Origin: Mycobacterium sp. KBS0706 | GTDB taxonomy: Bacteria > Pseudomonadota > Alphaproteobacteria > DSM-16000 > Inquilinaceae | Length of the DNA: 64,000 nt | NCBI RefSeq assembly: GCF_005938675.2 | Contig: NZ_VCCH02000009.1 | Location: 1-64,000 of the forward strand | Reading direction: 5' to 3' | Part shown: positions 8,617 to 17,215 of the stretch, one piece after another | How positions within the stretch are numbered: position 1 is the first letter of the stretch | How the letters are laid out: the number at the start of each line of letters is the position of its first letter | Translations under genes and position numbers: made by a program | Notes under the pieces: generated by a model | Databases searched by the model: none | Seen by the model: the letters and a program-made list of their open reading frames with translations, nothing else | Told to the model about the DNA's origin: nothing

Positions 8617-9268
8617 GCTGGTACCCGAGGCCGCGCAGGGTCCGGATCTCGACCGAGGATCCCGCCAGCTTGCGGCGGATCCGGGTCACGTACTGCTCCA
8701 CCGCGTTCGGGCTCGGCTCCTGGTCGAAGCTGTAGATCTGGTCCAAGAGGTCGTCCTTGGAAAAGATGCGGCCGGGCCGGGTGGCCAGGATCTCCAGCAC
8801 CGTCAGCTCGCGCCGGGTCAGGTCCAGCGGCCGGCCCTGCACCGCGGCCAGCCGCGCCGCCCGGTCGATGGTGACGTCGCCGCAGGTCAACACGTTGCTG
8901 CTGTCGCCGGTGCGGCGGCGCAGCAGGGCCCGGGCCCGCGCCTCCAACTCGCGGTAGTCGAAGGGCTTGACCAGGTAGTCGTCGGCGCCGAGGTCGAGCG
9001 CGCCGACCCGGTCCTCGACGCCGGACCGGGCGGTCAGCACCAGCACCGGGGTCGACCGGCGCCGCGCCCGTAGATCCTTCAGCAAAGCGATGCCGTCGCG
9101 GCCGGGCAGCATGATGTCGAGTACCAGCAGGTCGTAATCCTGCACCCCGAGCATGTCCCCGGCCGCCTCGCCGTCGCGCTCCCAGTCGACCGCATGGCCC
9201 ATGCGCTCGAGCCGGGCGACGATCGCCTCGCCGATATCGGCCGTGTCCTCGACCACCAGGATGCGCAC
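8603..9268 (-). CDS. Response regulator, OmpR/PhoB family, TctD-like
   Basis: 221 aa. Receiver domain (1-115) with Asp51 as the phosphorylation site in VLDIMLPG and the conserved Lys in LVKPFDY; C-terminal winged helix (about 125-218) with VEQYVTRIRRKL and TLRGLGYQLV. It is first of the two-gene operon with the histidine kinase. Direct repeats GTCAG spaced 11 bp apart in the short divergent promoter region (9293-9308) are a likely binding site for it. Confidence 0.94.
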   Translation of the reverse strand: MRILVVEDTADIGEAIVARLERMGHAVDWERDGEAAGDMLGVQDYDLLVLDIMLPGRDGIALLKDLRARRRSTPVLVLTARSGVEDRVGALDLGADDYLVKPFDYRELEARARALLRRRTGDSSNVLTCGDVTIDRAARLAAVQGRPLDLTRRELTVLEILATRPGRIFSKDDLLDQIYSFDQEPSPNAVEQYVTRIRRKLAGSSVEIRTLRGLGYQLVVG

Positions 9269-9292
9269 GGGCTCTCCCTGTTTCCGTTCCGA

Positions 9293-9314
9293 GTCAGGCT
9301 GGCGTCAGCTTGAT
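9293..9314. promoter_or_regulatory. Direct-repeat box for an OmpR-type regulator
   Basis: GTCAGGCTGGC at 9293 is followed directly by GTCAGCTTGAT at 9304, an 11-bp-period direct repeat. This is the layout bound by OmpR/PhoB-type dimers. It lies in the 101-bp gap between the divergent tctD-like and ABC ATPase genes, so one site could serve both. Binding by the neighbouring regulator is inference. Confidence 0.5.
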
Positions 9315-9369
9315 GCGGAACACTCCCTGCAACGGACCGCCGAAGCGGTGCCGCTGCCAGGGAGGATAT

Positions 9370-10143
9370 ATGGCCATCGTGCAATCGCCGCCAGCAGACG
9401 CGTTGCTCTCCGTCCGCCAGGTCACGCTGCAATACAAGACCGACCAAGCCGTTGTCACCGCGACCCATCGCGTCGATTTCGATGTCCATCCCTCCGACCG
9501 CTTCATCCTGCTCGGCCCCTCCGGCTGCGGGAAGTCGACGCTGCTGAAGGCGATCGGCGGCTACATCGCGCCGACAGAGGGCGAGATCCGGCTGAAGGGC
9601 CGCGAGGTGTCCGAGCCCGGCCCCGACCGGATGATGGTGTTCCAGGAATTCGACCAGCTGCTGCCCTGGAAGACGGTGCGCGAGAACGTGGCTTTCGCTC
9701 TGATCGCCAGCCGCCGCCTGGGCCCGGCCGAGGCCCGCGACCGCGCCGCCCATTACATCGAGAAGGTCGGCCTCGCGAAATTCGCCGACAGCTATCCGCA
9801 CATGCTGTCGGGCGGCATGAAGCAGCGCGTCGCCATCGCCCGCGGCATGGCGATGGAGCCGGACGTGCTGCTGATGGACGAGCCCTTCGCCGCGCTGGAC
9901 GCCCTGACCCGCCGGCGGATGCAGGACGAGCTGCTGCAGCTGTGGGAGGACACGCGCTTCACCGTGCTGTTCGTCACCCATTCGATCGAGGAGGCGATCC
10001 GCATCGGCAACCGCATCCTGCTGTTGTCGCCGCATCCCGGGCAGGTGAAGGCCGAGCTGAACAGCATCGGCCGCGACGACTGGGGCACCGCCGCCCAGGG
10101 CGCGCTGGAGGCGCGCATCAACGACATGCTGTTCGTTCATTGA
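9370..10143 (+). CDS. ABC transporter ATP-binding protein, nitrate/sulfonate/taurine type
   Basis: 257 aa ATPase of the SsuB/TauB/NrtD group. Walker A GPSGCGKST, Q-loop FQEFDQLLPWKTV, signature LSGGMKQRVAIARG, Walker B VLLMDEPFAALD and switch His in FVTHSIEEA are all intact. The ATG at 9370 follows GGAGG at a good distance; an upstream in-frame ATG lacks this support. First gene of a three-gene importer (ATPase, permease, binding protein). In this group PWK after the Q-loop is typical. Confidence 0.95.
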   Translation: MAIVQSPPADALLSVRQVTLQYKTDQAVVTATHRVDFDVHPSDRFILLGPSGCGKSTLLKAIGGYIAPTEGEIRLKGREVSEPGPDRMMVFQEFDQLLPWKTVRENVAFALIASRRLGPAEARDRAAHYIEKVGLAKFADSYPHMLSGGMKQRVAIARGMAMEPDVLLMDEPFAALDALTRRRMQDELLQLWEDTRFTVLFVTHSIEEAIRIGNRILLLSPHPGQVKAELNSIGRDDWGTAAQGALEARINDMLFVH

Positions 10144-10154
10144 GGGCCGCCGCC

Positions 10155-11024
10155 ATGACCGACACCACGCTGGAGCTTCGTCCCGAGATCCTGCGCGACA
10201 CGCCGAAGACCGACATCCCGCCGGTCGAGAAGGCGATCTCCCCGGTCGAGCGGATCTACCGCCTGGGCTTCGTGCGCAAGACGCTGATCCTGCTGGCCCT
10301 GGCCCTGCTGTGGGAGGGCTATGGCCGCTGGCTCGGCAACCCGCTGCTGTTCCCGTCCTTCACCGAGACCTTCGCCGCCTTCCTCGACAACATCGGCAAC
10401 GGCGTGCTGCCGGCGCGGGCGGTGGCGTCGCTGCAGACGCTGGTGATCGGCTACGCCATCGGCATCGCTTTGGCAGCAGTGCTGACGACGGTCGCCATCG
10501 GCTCGCGCATCGGTGCCGACCTGCTGGAAACCCTGACCTCGATGTTCAACCCGCTGCCGGCGATCGCGCTGCTGCCGCTGGCCCTGATCTGGTTCGGGCT
10601 GGGGCAGGGCAGCGTGATCTTCGTGCTGGTCCATTCGGTGCTGTGGGCGATCGCGCTGAACACCCATTCCGGCTTCCGCGCCGTGTCCAACACGCTGCGC
10701 ATGGTGGGGCTGAACTACGGGCTGCGGCGGCTGTCGCTGGTCCGGCACATCCTGATCCCGGCGGCATTCCCGTCGATCCTGACCGGCCTCAAGGTCGGCT
10801 GGGCGTTCGCCTGGCGCACGCTGATCGCGGCCGAGCTGGTGTTCGGCGTCTCCTCCGGCTCCGGCGGGCTCGGCTGGTTCATCTACGAGAACCGCAACCA
10901 GCTCGAGACCGCGAACGTCTTCGCCGGCCTGTTCACCGTCATCCTCATCGGCCTGTTCGTCGAGAACGTGGTCTTCGCCACGATCGAGAAGAAAACGATC
11001 CGCCGCTGGGGGATGCAGCACTGA
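10155..11024 (+). CDS. ABC transporter permease, nitrate/sulfonate/taurine type
   Basis: 289 aa integral membrane protein of the BPD-transport family 1, about six membrane segments (for example around LILLALALLWEGYG and TLVIGYAIGIALAAVLTT). The loop that couples to the ATPase lies near LRMVGLNYGLRRLSLVRHILIPAAFP. It starts 11 bp after the ATPase gene. The N-terminal 45 residues are hydrophilic and variable, as in TauC/SsuC homologues with extensions. Confidence 0.93.
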   Translation: MTDTTLELRPEILRDTPKTDIPPVEKAISPVERIYRLGFVRKTLILLALALLWEGYGRWLGNPLLFPSFTETFAAFLDNIGNGVLPARAVASLQTLVIGYAIGIALAAVLTTVAIGSRIGADLLETLTSMFNPLPAIALLPLALIWFGLGQGSVIFVLVHSVLWAIALNTHSGFRAVSNTLRMVGLNYGLRRLSLVRHILIPAAFPSILTGLKVGWAFAWRTLIAAELVFGVSSGSGGLGWFIYENRNQLETANVFAGLFTVILIGLFVENVVFATIEKKTIRRWGMQH

Positions 11025-11040
11025 AAATCTGTGCAACAAC

Positions 11041-11059
11041 GGGCCGGATCGGCCGGCCC
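11041..11059 (+). other. Hairpin between permease and binding-protein genes
   Basis: GGGCCGG and CCGGCCC flank a 5-base loop in the 52-bp gap within the importer operon. Such a hairpin could stabilise upstream mRNA or reduce transcription into the next gene. There is no T run. A GGGAGG ribosome site follows before the binding-protein start. Confidence 0.4.
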
Positions 11060-11076
11060 GGACAAGGGAGGACACC

Positions 11077-12090
11077 ATGGGAGTGATGAAGCGTCTGGCC
11101 GCGGCGGCCGTCGCGGCGGCGGTCGGGCTCGGCCTCGGCAGCGCGCAGGCCGAGGTCAGCGAGATCAGGGTCTCCAAGGGCTACGGCATCCTGTACCTGC
11201 CGCTGATCGTGATGCAGGACCAGAAGCTGTTCGAGAAGCAGGCCGCGGCCGCCGGCCTCGGCGACGTCGCGGTGAAATGGGTGATGCTCGACGGCGGCAA
11301 CGTCATCAACGACGCGATGATGGCCGGGACGCTCGACTTCGCCGGCACCGGCGCCCCGGGCTTCATCACCCTCTGGGCCAAGGCCAAGGGCATTCCGAAT
11401 GTCGAGGTGACCGGCATCAGCGGGCTGAGCTCGACCTCGCTCTGGCTCAACAGCAACAAGCCGGAGATCAAGTCGCTGGCCGACATCACGGCCGAGGACA
11501 AGATCGCGCTGCCGGGGATCAAGACCTCGCTGTCGGCCGTGGTGCTGCAGATGATGGTGGCCAAGCAGTTCGGCCGCGAGAACTTCGCCAAGCTCGACCC
11601 GATGACGGTCAGCCTGCCGCACCCGGACGCGCTGGCGGCGCTGACCTCGGGCCAGACCGAGGTGCGGGCGCATTTCACCTCGCCGCCATTCTCCTATCTC
11701 GAGGCCAAGAACCCCAACATCCACCGCGTCGCCAACTCGGTCGACGTGATCGGCAACATCACCCTCGACGTGGTCTTCGCTCCGAAGCGCTTCGTCGATG
11801 CCAATCCGAAGACGGTGGAGGCCTTCCTGGCCGCGCTCGACGAGGCCAACGCCTTCATCGCCGCGCACAAGCAGGAGACGGCGGAGATCTTCGCCCGTGG
11901 CTCGGCGGTCAAGATCTCGCCGGAGGAGGTGCTGGAGATCCTGAACGATCCCGACACGCGCTTCTCGACCACCCCGACCAAGGTGATGGACTTCGCCGAC
12001 TTCATGCATCTGGCCGGCACCATCAAGGCGAAGCCGGAGAGCTGGACCGAGCTGTTCATTCCGCAGCTGGCGAGCCGGGCGGGGAACTGA
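11077..12090 (+). CDS. ABC transporter substrate-binding protein, NrtA/SsuA/TauA type
   Basis: 337 aa periplasmic receptor. A Sec signal peptide (residues 1-25, cleavage after SAQA) precedes an NMT1/SsuA-like fold; VNDAMM-like and GTLDFAGTGAPGFITLWAKA segments are typical of the group. Ligands in this family include sulfonates, nitrate, thiamine precursors and aromatic carboxylates; none can be picked here. Third gene of the importer operon whose expression is probably controlled by the divergent TctDE-like system. Confidence 0.92.
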   Translation: MGVMKRLAAAAVAAAVGLGLGSAQAEVSEIRVSKGYGILYLPLIVMQDQKLFEKQAAAAGLGDVAVKWVMLDGGNVINDAMMAGTLDFAGTGAPGFITLWAKAKGIPNVEVTGISGLSSTSLWLNSNKPEIKSLADITAEDKIALPGIKTSLSAVVLQMMVAKQFGRENFAKLDPMTVSLPHPDALAALTSGQTEVRAHFTSPPFSYLEAKNPNIHRVANSVDVIGNITLDVVFAPKRFVDANPKTVEAFLAALDEANAFIAAHKQETAEIFARGSAVKISPEEVLEILNDPDTRFSTTPTKVMDFADFMHLAGTIKAKPESWTELFIPQLASRAGN

Positions 12091-12100
12091 TCGACGATCC

Positions 12101-12135
12101 GGCGGGAGCTCGGTGCTGAAAAGCCGGGCTCCGCC
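12101..12135 (+). terminator. Possible terminator after the ABC importer operon
   Basis: GGCGGGAGCTCGG and GCCGGGCTCCGCC form an imperfect GC-rich hairpin (one bulge) about 10 bp after the stop codon. No T run follows. It overlaps the left arm of the inverted repeat at 12133-12187, so the two may be alternative folds. Confidence 0.4.
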
Positions 12136-12187
12136 GACCATGTCCGAAAACCGCGAGCGCGATCGCCGCGGACGTGACATGGTCGGC
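12133..12187 (+). promoter_or_regulatory. Inverted repeat abutting the ada-alkA start codon
   Basis: A perfect 12-bp inverted repeat (GCCGACCATGTC / GACATGGTCGGC) with 31 bases between the arms ends two bases before the ATG at 12190. The loop holds further self-complementary GC-rich sequence (CCGCG / CGCGG). No Shine-Dalgarno sequence is visible in front of the start codon. It could be an operator or an mRNA hairpin covering the start. Confidence 0.55.
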
Positions 12188-12189
12188 GC

Positions 12190-13698
12190 ATGGAATCGCT
12201 CGATCCCGAAGCCTGCTATCGCGCCCTCTCGACCCGCGACCCGCGGTTCGATGGGCGCATCTTCGTCGGCGTGACCTCCACCGGCATCTATTGCCGGCCG
12301 GTGTGCCCAGCCCGCACGGCGAAGTTCGAGAACTGCCAATTCTACGCCTCCGCCGCCGCGGCGCAGGAGGCGGGGTTCCGGCCCTGCCTGCGCTGTCGGC
12401 CCGAGACGGCGCCAGACCTCGCCTCCTGGCGCGGCACCTCCAACACCGTGTCGCGCGGCCTGGCGCTGATCGCCGACGGCGCGCTGGATGGCGGCGAAGC
12501 GGGGGTCGAGGCGCTGGCCGAGCGGCTCGGCGTCGGCGGCCGCCAGCTGCGCCGGCTGTTCAAGCAGCATCTCGGCGCCACGCCGGTCGCGGTGGCCCAG
12601 ACCCGGCGCGTGCTGTTCGCCAAGCAGTTGATCCAGGAGACGCGGATGCCGATGGCCGAGGTGGCGCTGGCCGCCGGCTTCGGCAGCATCCGCCGCTTCA
12701 ACGAGACCTTCCACGACCTGTTCCGCCGTCCGCCCAGCGCGCTGCGCCGCCGCGCCTGGGCCGGGCTGCCGGCCGACTCGGTCGCAGCCGGCGGGGTGAC
12801 GCTGCGGCTGCGCTACCGCCCACCCTATGACTGGCCGGCGATGCTGGCCTATCTGCGGGCCCGCGCCATCGACGGCGTGGAGCAGGTCGAGGGCGAGGTC
12901 TACCGCCGCAGCGTCGCCGAGGGCGACGACCTCGGCACCGTCGAGATCCGCCACGAGCCGGCGCGCAGCAACCTGGCGGTGCTGGTCCGCTTCCCCTCGG
13001 TGCGCGCCTTGCCGGGCATCCTGGCCCGGGTGCGGCGCGTCTTCGATGTCGGTGCCGACATCGAGGCGATCGGCGCTCATCTGTCGCAGGACCCGTTCCT
13101 GGCGCCGCTGGTGGCTCAGCGGCCGGGCCTGCGCGCTCCCGGCGGTTGGGATGGGTTCGAGCTGGCGGTGCGCGCCGTGCTGGGCCAGCAGGTCACGGTG
13201 GTCGCGGCGCGGCAGCTGGCCGGCCGGCTGGTGTCGATCTGCGGCGCCGAGGTGCCGGAGGCGGCACGGCTGAACCCGGCTTTGTCTCGCACCTTCCCGT
13301 CACCGCAGCGTGTGGCCGCGGCGGATCTCGGTGCACTCGGCATGCCGGGGTCGCGCCGGTCGACGCTGACCGCGCTGGCCGAGGCCGCGATCGCCGACCC
13401 GCATCTGTTCCGGCCCTTCGGCACGGTGGAGGAGGCGATCGCCCGGCTGCGGCAGATCCGCGGCATCGGCGACTGGACGGCGCAGTACATCGCCTTGCGC
13501 GCCCTGCGCGAGCCCGACGCCTTTCCGGCCAGCGACATCGGCCTGCTGCGCGGCGCCGCCGACGGCGCCGGCGTGCGGCCGACGCCGGCCGACCTGCTGG
13601 TCCGGGCCGAGCCCTGGCGGCCCTGGCGGGCCTATGCCGCCCAGCATCTCTGGGCCGCCGATGCCGTTCCAGTGGCGAGGGTGGTGAAGCATGGCTGA
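12190..13698 (+). CDS. Ada-AlkA fusion: DNA methylphosphotriester acceptor/activator and 3-methyladenine glycosylase
   Basis: 502 aa, three parts. (1) Ada-type zinc domain, residues 1-80, with Cys35, Cys39, Cys66 and Cys69; Cys35 corresponds to the methyl-accepting cysteine. (2) AraC-type helix-turn-helix, about 85-185, with SIRRFNETFHDLFRRPPS. (3) AlkA N-terminal domain and HhH-GPD glycosylase, about 195-500, with the hairpin LRQIRGIGDWTAQYIALRAL and catalytic Asp in FPASDIGL. It senses methylated DNA, activates the adaptive response and excises alkylated bases. The ogt gene overlaps its 3' end by 8 bp. Confidence 0.95.
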   Translation: MESLDPEACYRALSTRDPRFDGRIFVGVTSTGIYCRPVCPARTAKFENCQFYASAAAAQEAGFRPCLRCRPETAPDLASWRGTSNTVSRGLALIADGALDGGEAGVEALAERLGVGGRQLRRLFKQHLGATPVAVAQTRRVLFAKQLIQETRMPMAEVALAAGFGSIRRFNETFHDLFRRPPSALRRRAWAGLPADSVAAGGVTLRLRYRPPYDWPAMLAYLRARAIDGVEQVEGEVYRRSVAEGDDLGTVEIRHEPARSNLAVLVRFPSVRALPGILARVRRVFDVGADIEAIGAHLSQDPFLAPLVAQRPGLRAPGGWDGFELAVRAVLGQQVTVVAARQLAGRLVSICGAEVPEAARLNPALSRTFPSPQRVAAADLGALGMPGSRRSTLTALAEAAIADPHLFRPFGTVEEAIARLRQIRGIGDWTAQYIALRALREPDAFPASDIGLLRGAADGAGVRPTPADLLVRAEPWRPWRAYAAQHLWAADAVPVARVVKHG

Positions 13699-14224
13699 GG
13701 CGCTGGTCTTCGACCGCCTGCCGAGCCCGCTCGGCGAGCTGCTGATCGTGGCCGACGAGGCCGGCCGGCTGCGCGCCATCGACTGGTGTGACGAGGAGCG
13801 GTTGCGCGCGCGCCTGGCCCGCAGCCTCGGCGGCGATGACTTCGCCCTGGCGCCGCAGCGCAATCCGGCCGGCCTTGCCACGGCGCTGGAGGCGTATTTC
13901 GCCGGCGACCTCGCGGCGATCGACACGCTGCCGGTCGAGGCCGCCGGCACGCCATTCCAGCGCTCGGTCTGGGCGGCGCTGCGCGGCATCGCCTGCGGCA
14001 CCACCGTGTCCTATGGCGAGATCGCGCGGCGGATCGGCCAGCCCGGGGCCATGCGTGCCGTCGGCCTCGCCAACAACTCCAACCCGATCCCGATCGTCGT
14101 GCCCTGCCACCGCGTGATCGGCGCCGATGGCTCGCTGGTCGGCTTCGGCGGCGGCCTCGACCGCAAGCGCTGGCTGCTGGACCATGAAGGCGCCGGCAGC
14201 CGGCAGCTGTCCCTGGCCATCTGA
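13691..14224 (+). CDS. ogt: Methylated-DNA--protein-cysteine methyltransferase
   Basis: 177 aa suicide enzyme that removes methyl groups from O6-methylguanine. The active site PCHRV holds Cys139, and the Asn/Arg region TVSYGEIARRIGQPGAMRAVGLANNSNP is intact. It overlaps the ada-alkA gene by 8 bp, so the two repair activities are produced together and are probably induced by the Ada domain. Confidence 0.97.
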   Translation: MAEALVFDRLPSPLGELLIVADEAGRLRAIDWCDEERLRARLARSLGGDDFALAPQRNPAGLATALEAYFAGDLAAIDTLPVEAAGTPFQRSVWAALRGIACGTTVSYGEIARRIGQPGAMRAVGLANNSNPIPIVVPCHRVIGADGSLVGFGGGLDRKRWLLDHEGAGSRQLSLAI

Positions 14225-14249
14225 ACCAAACCCTGGGAGAGGAACACCC

Positions 14250-15065
14250 ATGACCGCCACCCGTCAGGCCGATGCCCTGCAGCAGTTCCGCCGCCTGCAC
14301 CAGGACGGCATCCTGCTGCTCGCCAATGCCTGGGACGCCGGCAGTGCCCGGCTGATCGAGAGCCTCGGCGCCAAGGCCATCGCCACCACCAGCGCCGGCG
14401 TCGCCTGGGCGCATGGCTATCCGGACGGCGACGCGCTGCCGTTCGACCTGCTGGTCGCCACCACCGCCGAGATCACCCGCATCGTCACCGTGCCGCTGAC
14501 CGTCGACAGCGAGGGGGGCTACAGCGATGACCCGGCCGCGGTGGGCGAGTCGATCGCCCGACTAATCGGCGCCGGCGCCGCCGGCATCAACCTCGAGGAC
14601 GGGTCGGGGACGCCGGACCTGCTCTGCGCCAAGATCGAGGCGATCAAGCGCGCCGCGTCCCGCAGCGGCCAGGACGTGTTCATCAACGCCCGCACCGACG
14701 TCTATCTGCGCGGCCTGGCGCCGGAGGGCGGCAAGGTGGCCGAGGTGCTGGCCCGGGCCGAGCGCTACCGTGCCGCCGGAGCCGACGGCATCTTCGCGCC
14801 GGGGGTGACAAAGCCCGACGAGATCCAGGCGATCGCCGCCGCGGCGCCGCTGCCGCTGAACGTGATGGCCCGGCCCGGCCTGCCGGGTGCGGCGGAGCTC
14901 GCCGCCCTCGGCGTCCGCCGCCTCAGCGCCGGCTCCGGCATCAGCCAGACGGTGTTCGCCCGGACCGCGGAGTTGGCGCGGTCCTTCCTGCAGGACGGCG
15001 TCTCCGACCCGCTGGTCGGCCAGGCGATGCCGTATCCGGAGATCAATGCCCTGATGGCGAAATAA
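14250..15065 (+). CDS. Isocitrate lyase / PEP mutase family protein
   Basis: 271 aa, the length of the short PEP-mutase-like branch (2-methylisocitrate lyase, oxaloacetate decarboxylase, phosphonopyruvate enzymes). Visible: ANAWDAGSARLIESLGAKAI at the N-terminus, metal region DSEGGYSDDP, NLEDG and INARTDVYLRG. The KKCGH active-site loop of isocitrate lyase is absent, so lyase activity on isocitrate is unlikely; oxaloacetate-decarboxylase-like activity is the common guess. GGGAGAGG before the ATG sets the start. It follows ogt by 25 bp and may share its transcript, although the function is unrelated to DNA repair. Confidence 0.87.
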   Translation: MTATRQADALQQFRRLHQDGILLLANAWDAGSARLIESLGAKAIATTSAGVAWAHGYPDGDALPFDLLVATTAEITRIVTVPLTVDSEGGYSDDPAAVGESIARLIGAGAAGINLEDGSGTPDLLCAKIEAIKRAASRSGQDVFINARTDVYLRGLAPEGGKVAEVLARAERYRAAGADGIFAPGVTKPDEIQAIAAAAPLPLNVMARPGLPGAAELAALGVRRLSAGSGISQTVFARTAELARSFLQDGVSDPLVGQAMPYPEINALMAK

Positions 15066-15095
15066 GAACGGACGGTCAGGCCGCGGCAGCAATGG

Positions 15096-16556
15096 TCAAC
15101 CGGCTGGCGGCCTCGACTGCGCGGCATAGAAGGCGCGCTTGGCTTCGTACATCTGCATGTCGGCGCGGCGGACCACGGATTCGAGCCGCTCTCCGGGTTG
15201 GCTGCTGGCGATACCGACCGAGAAGCTGAGGGGCGGGCCCGGATAGAACTGGTTGTTGATGTCCACGAGCTGCTGCAGCTTCTCGACCAGCGCCTCGCCC
15301 TCCTTCTCCTCCGCCCCGGGCAGGAGAATCGCGAACTCGTCGCCCCCGATCCTGGCGGCATGAGCCGGCTTGTCGACCAGCTTGCCCAGCACCTCGCCCG
15401 AGCGGCGTAGCAGCCCGTCCCCGGCGAGGTGGCCCAACTCGTCATTCGTCGCCTTCAGGCCATTCACATCGGCGACGATGATCGTCACCGGGAACGGGCC
15501 TTTGCGTTCGAGGCGATTGAGTTCGTCCGCGTAGAAGGACCGGTTGAACAGCTTGGTCAGCTCGTCGTGCTGCCCCAGATATTCGAGATACTCTTCGGCC
15601 TTCTTGCGGGCCGTGATGTCTGTAAGGGCGAGCTGGACGAGGGACCAGTCATCCTCATGGCCGGGCAGGACCGAGAACTGCAGATGGACATGGAGCTGGG
15701 TGCCGTCGAGCGCATAGTTGACGACCTCGCGCTGCTGGAAAAGCTTGCCCTCCCAGAGATCCACGAGCTGGCCCTGGAAGTGCGGCAGCATATCGGCCCG
15801 GAAGATGTCGCCGATCCGCCGGAGCAGCGTCTGCTTGTCCGGGGAAACGAACAGCTTGAGAGTGTGCTCGTTGACATCGATCACCCTGATCTCGCTGAGA
15901 CAGCGTTCGACGAAATCGGGATGGACGTCGATGAACACCCGCAGATCGCTGATGCCGCGCTCCCTCAGCCCGTCGAGCAGCAGCTTGATCCGGCTGAAAT
16001 CCTCCACCCACAGCGAGATCGGGGAATGCTGGAACAGGCCGTGGGCGAAGTTCTCGCTCGCGGCAAGTGCGCGACGCGCGGTCTCCCGCTCGGTGACGTC
16101 CTCGATCGCAACCAGCACCCGATCCCATCGCTCCTCATGTCCCGGCAGCACAATGCCTCGGAGCTGAACATCCAGGCGCTGGCCGGAGAGGGTGTAGTTG
16201 ACGGTGTGGCTGGAAAACTCGGGCTTTCCGTTCCACAGCTGCTCGAGTTCATCGACATGTGTCGCCAGCATGTCGGCCCGAAAAATCAGGTCGAGATTGT
16301 CCCGCAGATGTTCGAAATCCGTGGCCTCGAGGAGGGCCAGCGTCTTCTTGTTGACCTTGATCAAGTGAATGCAGCCGGAGCAGGTCTTGATCAGTTCGGG
16401 ATCCTGCTTGAGATGGGCGCGCAGGTCCGAGACCCCGTCACCGCGCCAGCGTTCGAACAGACGGCGGAGCTCGCTGTAGTCCTCCAGCCAGAGCGAAACC
16501 GGGGCCAACTCGAACATATCCGCGTCATCGACGGACGAAACGGTGTCTTGGGGCAT
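15096..16556 (-). CDS. Diguanylate cyclase with two PAS-like sensor domains
   Basis: 486 aa from the chosen ATG. Two related PAS-like modules (about 15-150 and 165-310), each opening with a SPISLWVEDFS/APVSLWLEDYS motif, share internal similarity and look duplicated. A GGDEF domain follows (about 315-480) with the active-site IGGDEFAIL intact, so cyclic-di-GMP synthesis is expected; no RxxD inhibitory site stands five residues before GGDEF and there is no EAL domain. No membrane segment, so a cytoplasmic sensor. The start is uncertain: in-frame ATGs at 16670 and 16712 would add up to 52 residues, and the one at 16712 has AAGGAA upstream. Confidence 0.85.
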   Translation of the reverse strand: MPQDTVSSVDDADMFELAPVSLWLEDYSELRRLFERWRGDGVSDLRAHLKQDPELIKTCSGCIHLIKVNKKTLALLEATDFEHLRDNLDLIFRADMLATHVDELEQLWNGKPEFSSHTVNYTLSGQRLDVQLRGIVLPGHEERWDRVLVAIEDVTERETARRALAASENFAHGLFQHSPISLWVEDFSRIKLLLDGLRERGISDLRVFIDVHPDFVERCLSEIRVIDVNEHTLKLFVSPDKQTLLRRIGDIFRADMLPHFQGQLVDLWEGKLFQQREVVNYALDGTQLHVHLQFSVLPGHEDDWSLVQLALTDITARKKAEEYLEYLGQHDELTKLFNRSFYADELNRLERKGPFPVTIIVADVNGLKATNDELGHLAGDGLLRRSGEVLGKLVDKPAHAARIGGDEFAILLPGAEEKEGEALVEKLQQLVDINNQFYPGPPLSFSVGIASSQPGERLESVVRRADMQMYEAKRAFYAAQSRPPAG

Positions 16557-16783
16557 GGGCGAGGCCGGGTTGGAAGGATCTCGGAGGGCAATGATCGGGG
16601 TCCTGTCGCCGATTATGCAAGAGCGGTTCGTGCTGAGGCGAACCACGCTTCCGACATGACGAAGACCCATTGTGGGCTGGAAACAATTTTCCGTGGTGCA
16701 TTGGGATATCATGTGTCCAGATTTCCTTGGAGGCGCGCATGTCCGGCAAGGCGCCGCGGCGCCGCGCCACCAGGAGGAAGGGG

Positions 16784-17185
16784 ATGTCCAGGATCTCGGC
16801 TCTCGCCGTGCTCACCGGCACGGCATTGCTGCTCGGCGCCTGCGCCAACTCGGCCGATATCATCGGACAGCGGGAGGACATGTTGGCTGCCGCCGGCTTC
16901 AGCCTGCGCCCGGCGGATACGCCGGACCGGGTCGCGTCGCTGAAGGGGTTGCCGCCCCACAAATTCGTCTCCAGCGTCCGCAACGGCGTCGTGACCTATG
17001 TCTATGCCGACCCGACGATCTGCGGTTGCCTCTATGTCGGCGATCAGGCCGCCTATGGCCGCTATCAGAAGCTGGTGTTCGACAAGAAGATCGCGGATGA
17101 GCAGCAGGCAGCAGCCCAGTTGAACGAGAATGCCGCTCTGAATTGGAGCGTCGGGCCCTGGGGGCCATGGCCGCCCTATTGGTGA
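16784..17185 (+). CDS. Small lipoprotein, hypothetical
   Basis: 133 aa. The N-terminus MSRISALAVLTGTALLLGAC is a clear lipoprotein signal with lipobox LLGAC. AGGAGG lies seven bases before the ATG at 16784, which decides this start over the in-frame ATG at 16739. The mature part contains AAGFSLRPADTPDRVASLKG and a Trp-rich end (GPWGPWPPYW); CGC in TICGCLY is a possible disulfide. Similar short lipoproteins occur in alphaproteobacteria without known role. It is divergent from the GGDEF gene. Confidence 0.75.
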   Translation: MSRISALAVLTGTALLLGACANSADIIGQREDMLAAAGFSLRPADTPDRVASLKGLPPHKFVSSVRNGVVTYVYADPTICGCLYVGDQAAYGRYQKLVFDKKIADEQQAAAQLNENAALNWSVGPWGPWPPYW

Positions 17186-17215
17186 TGGCGGGCGGTAAAG
17201 GGCGGGTCCTGGCGG

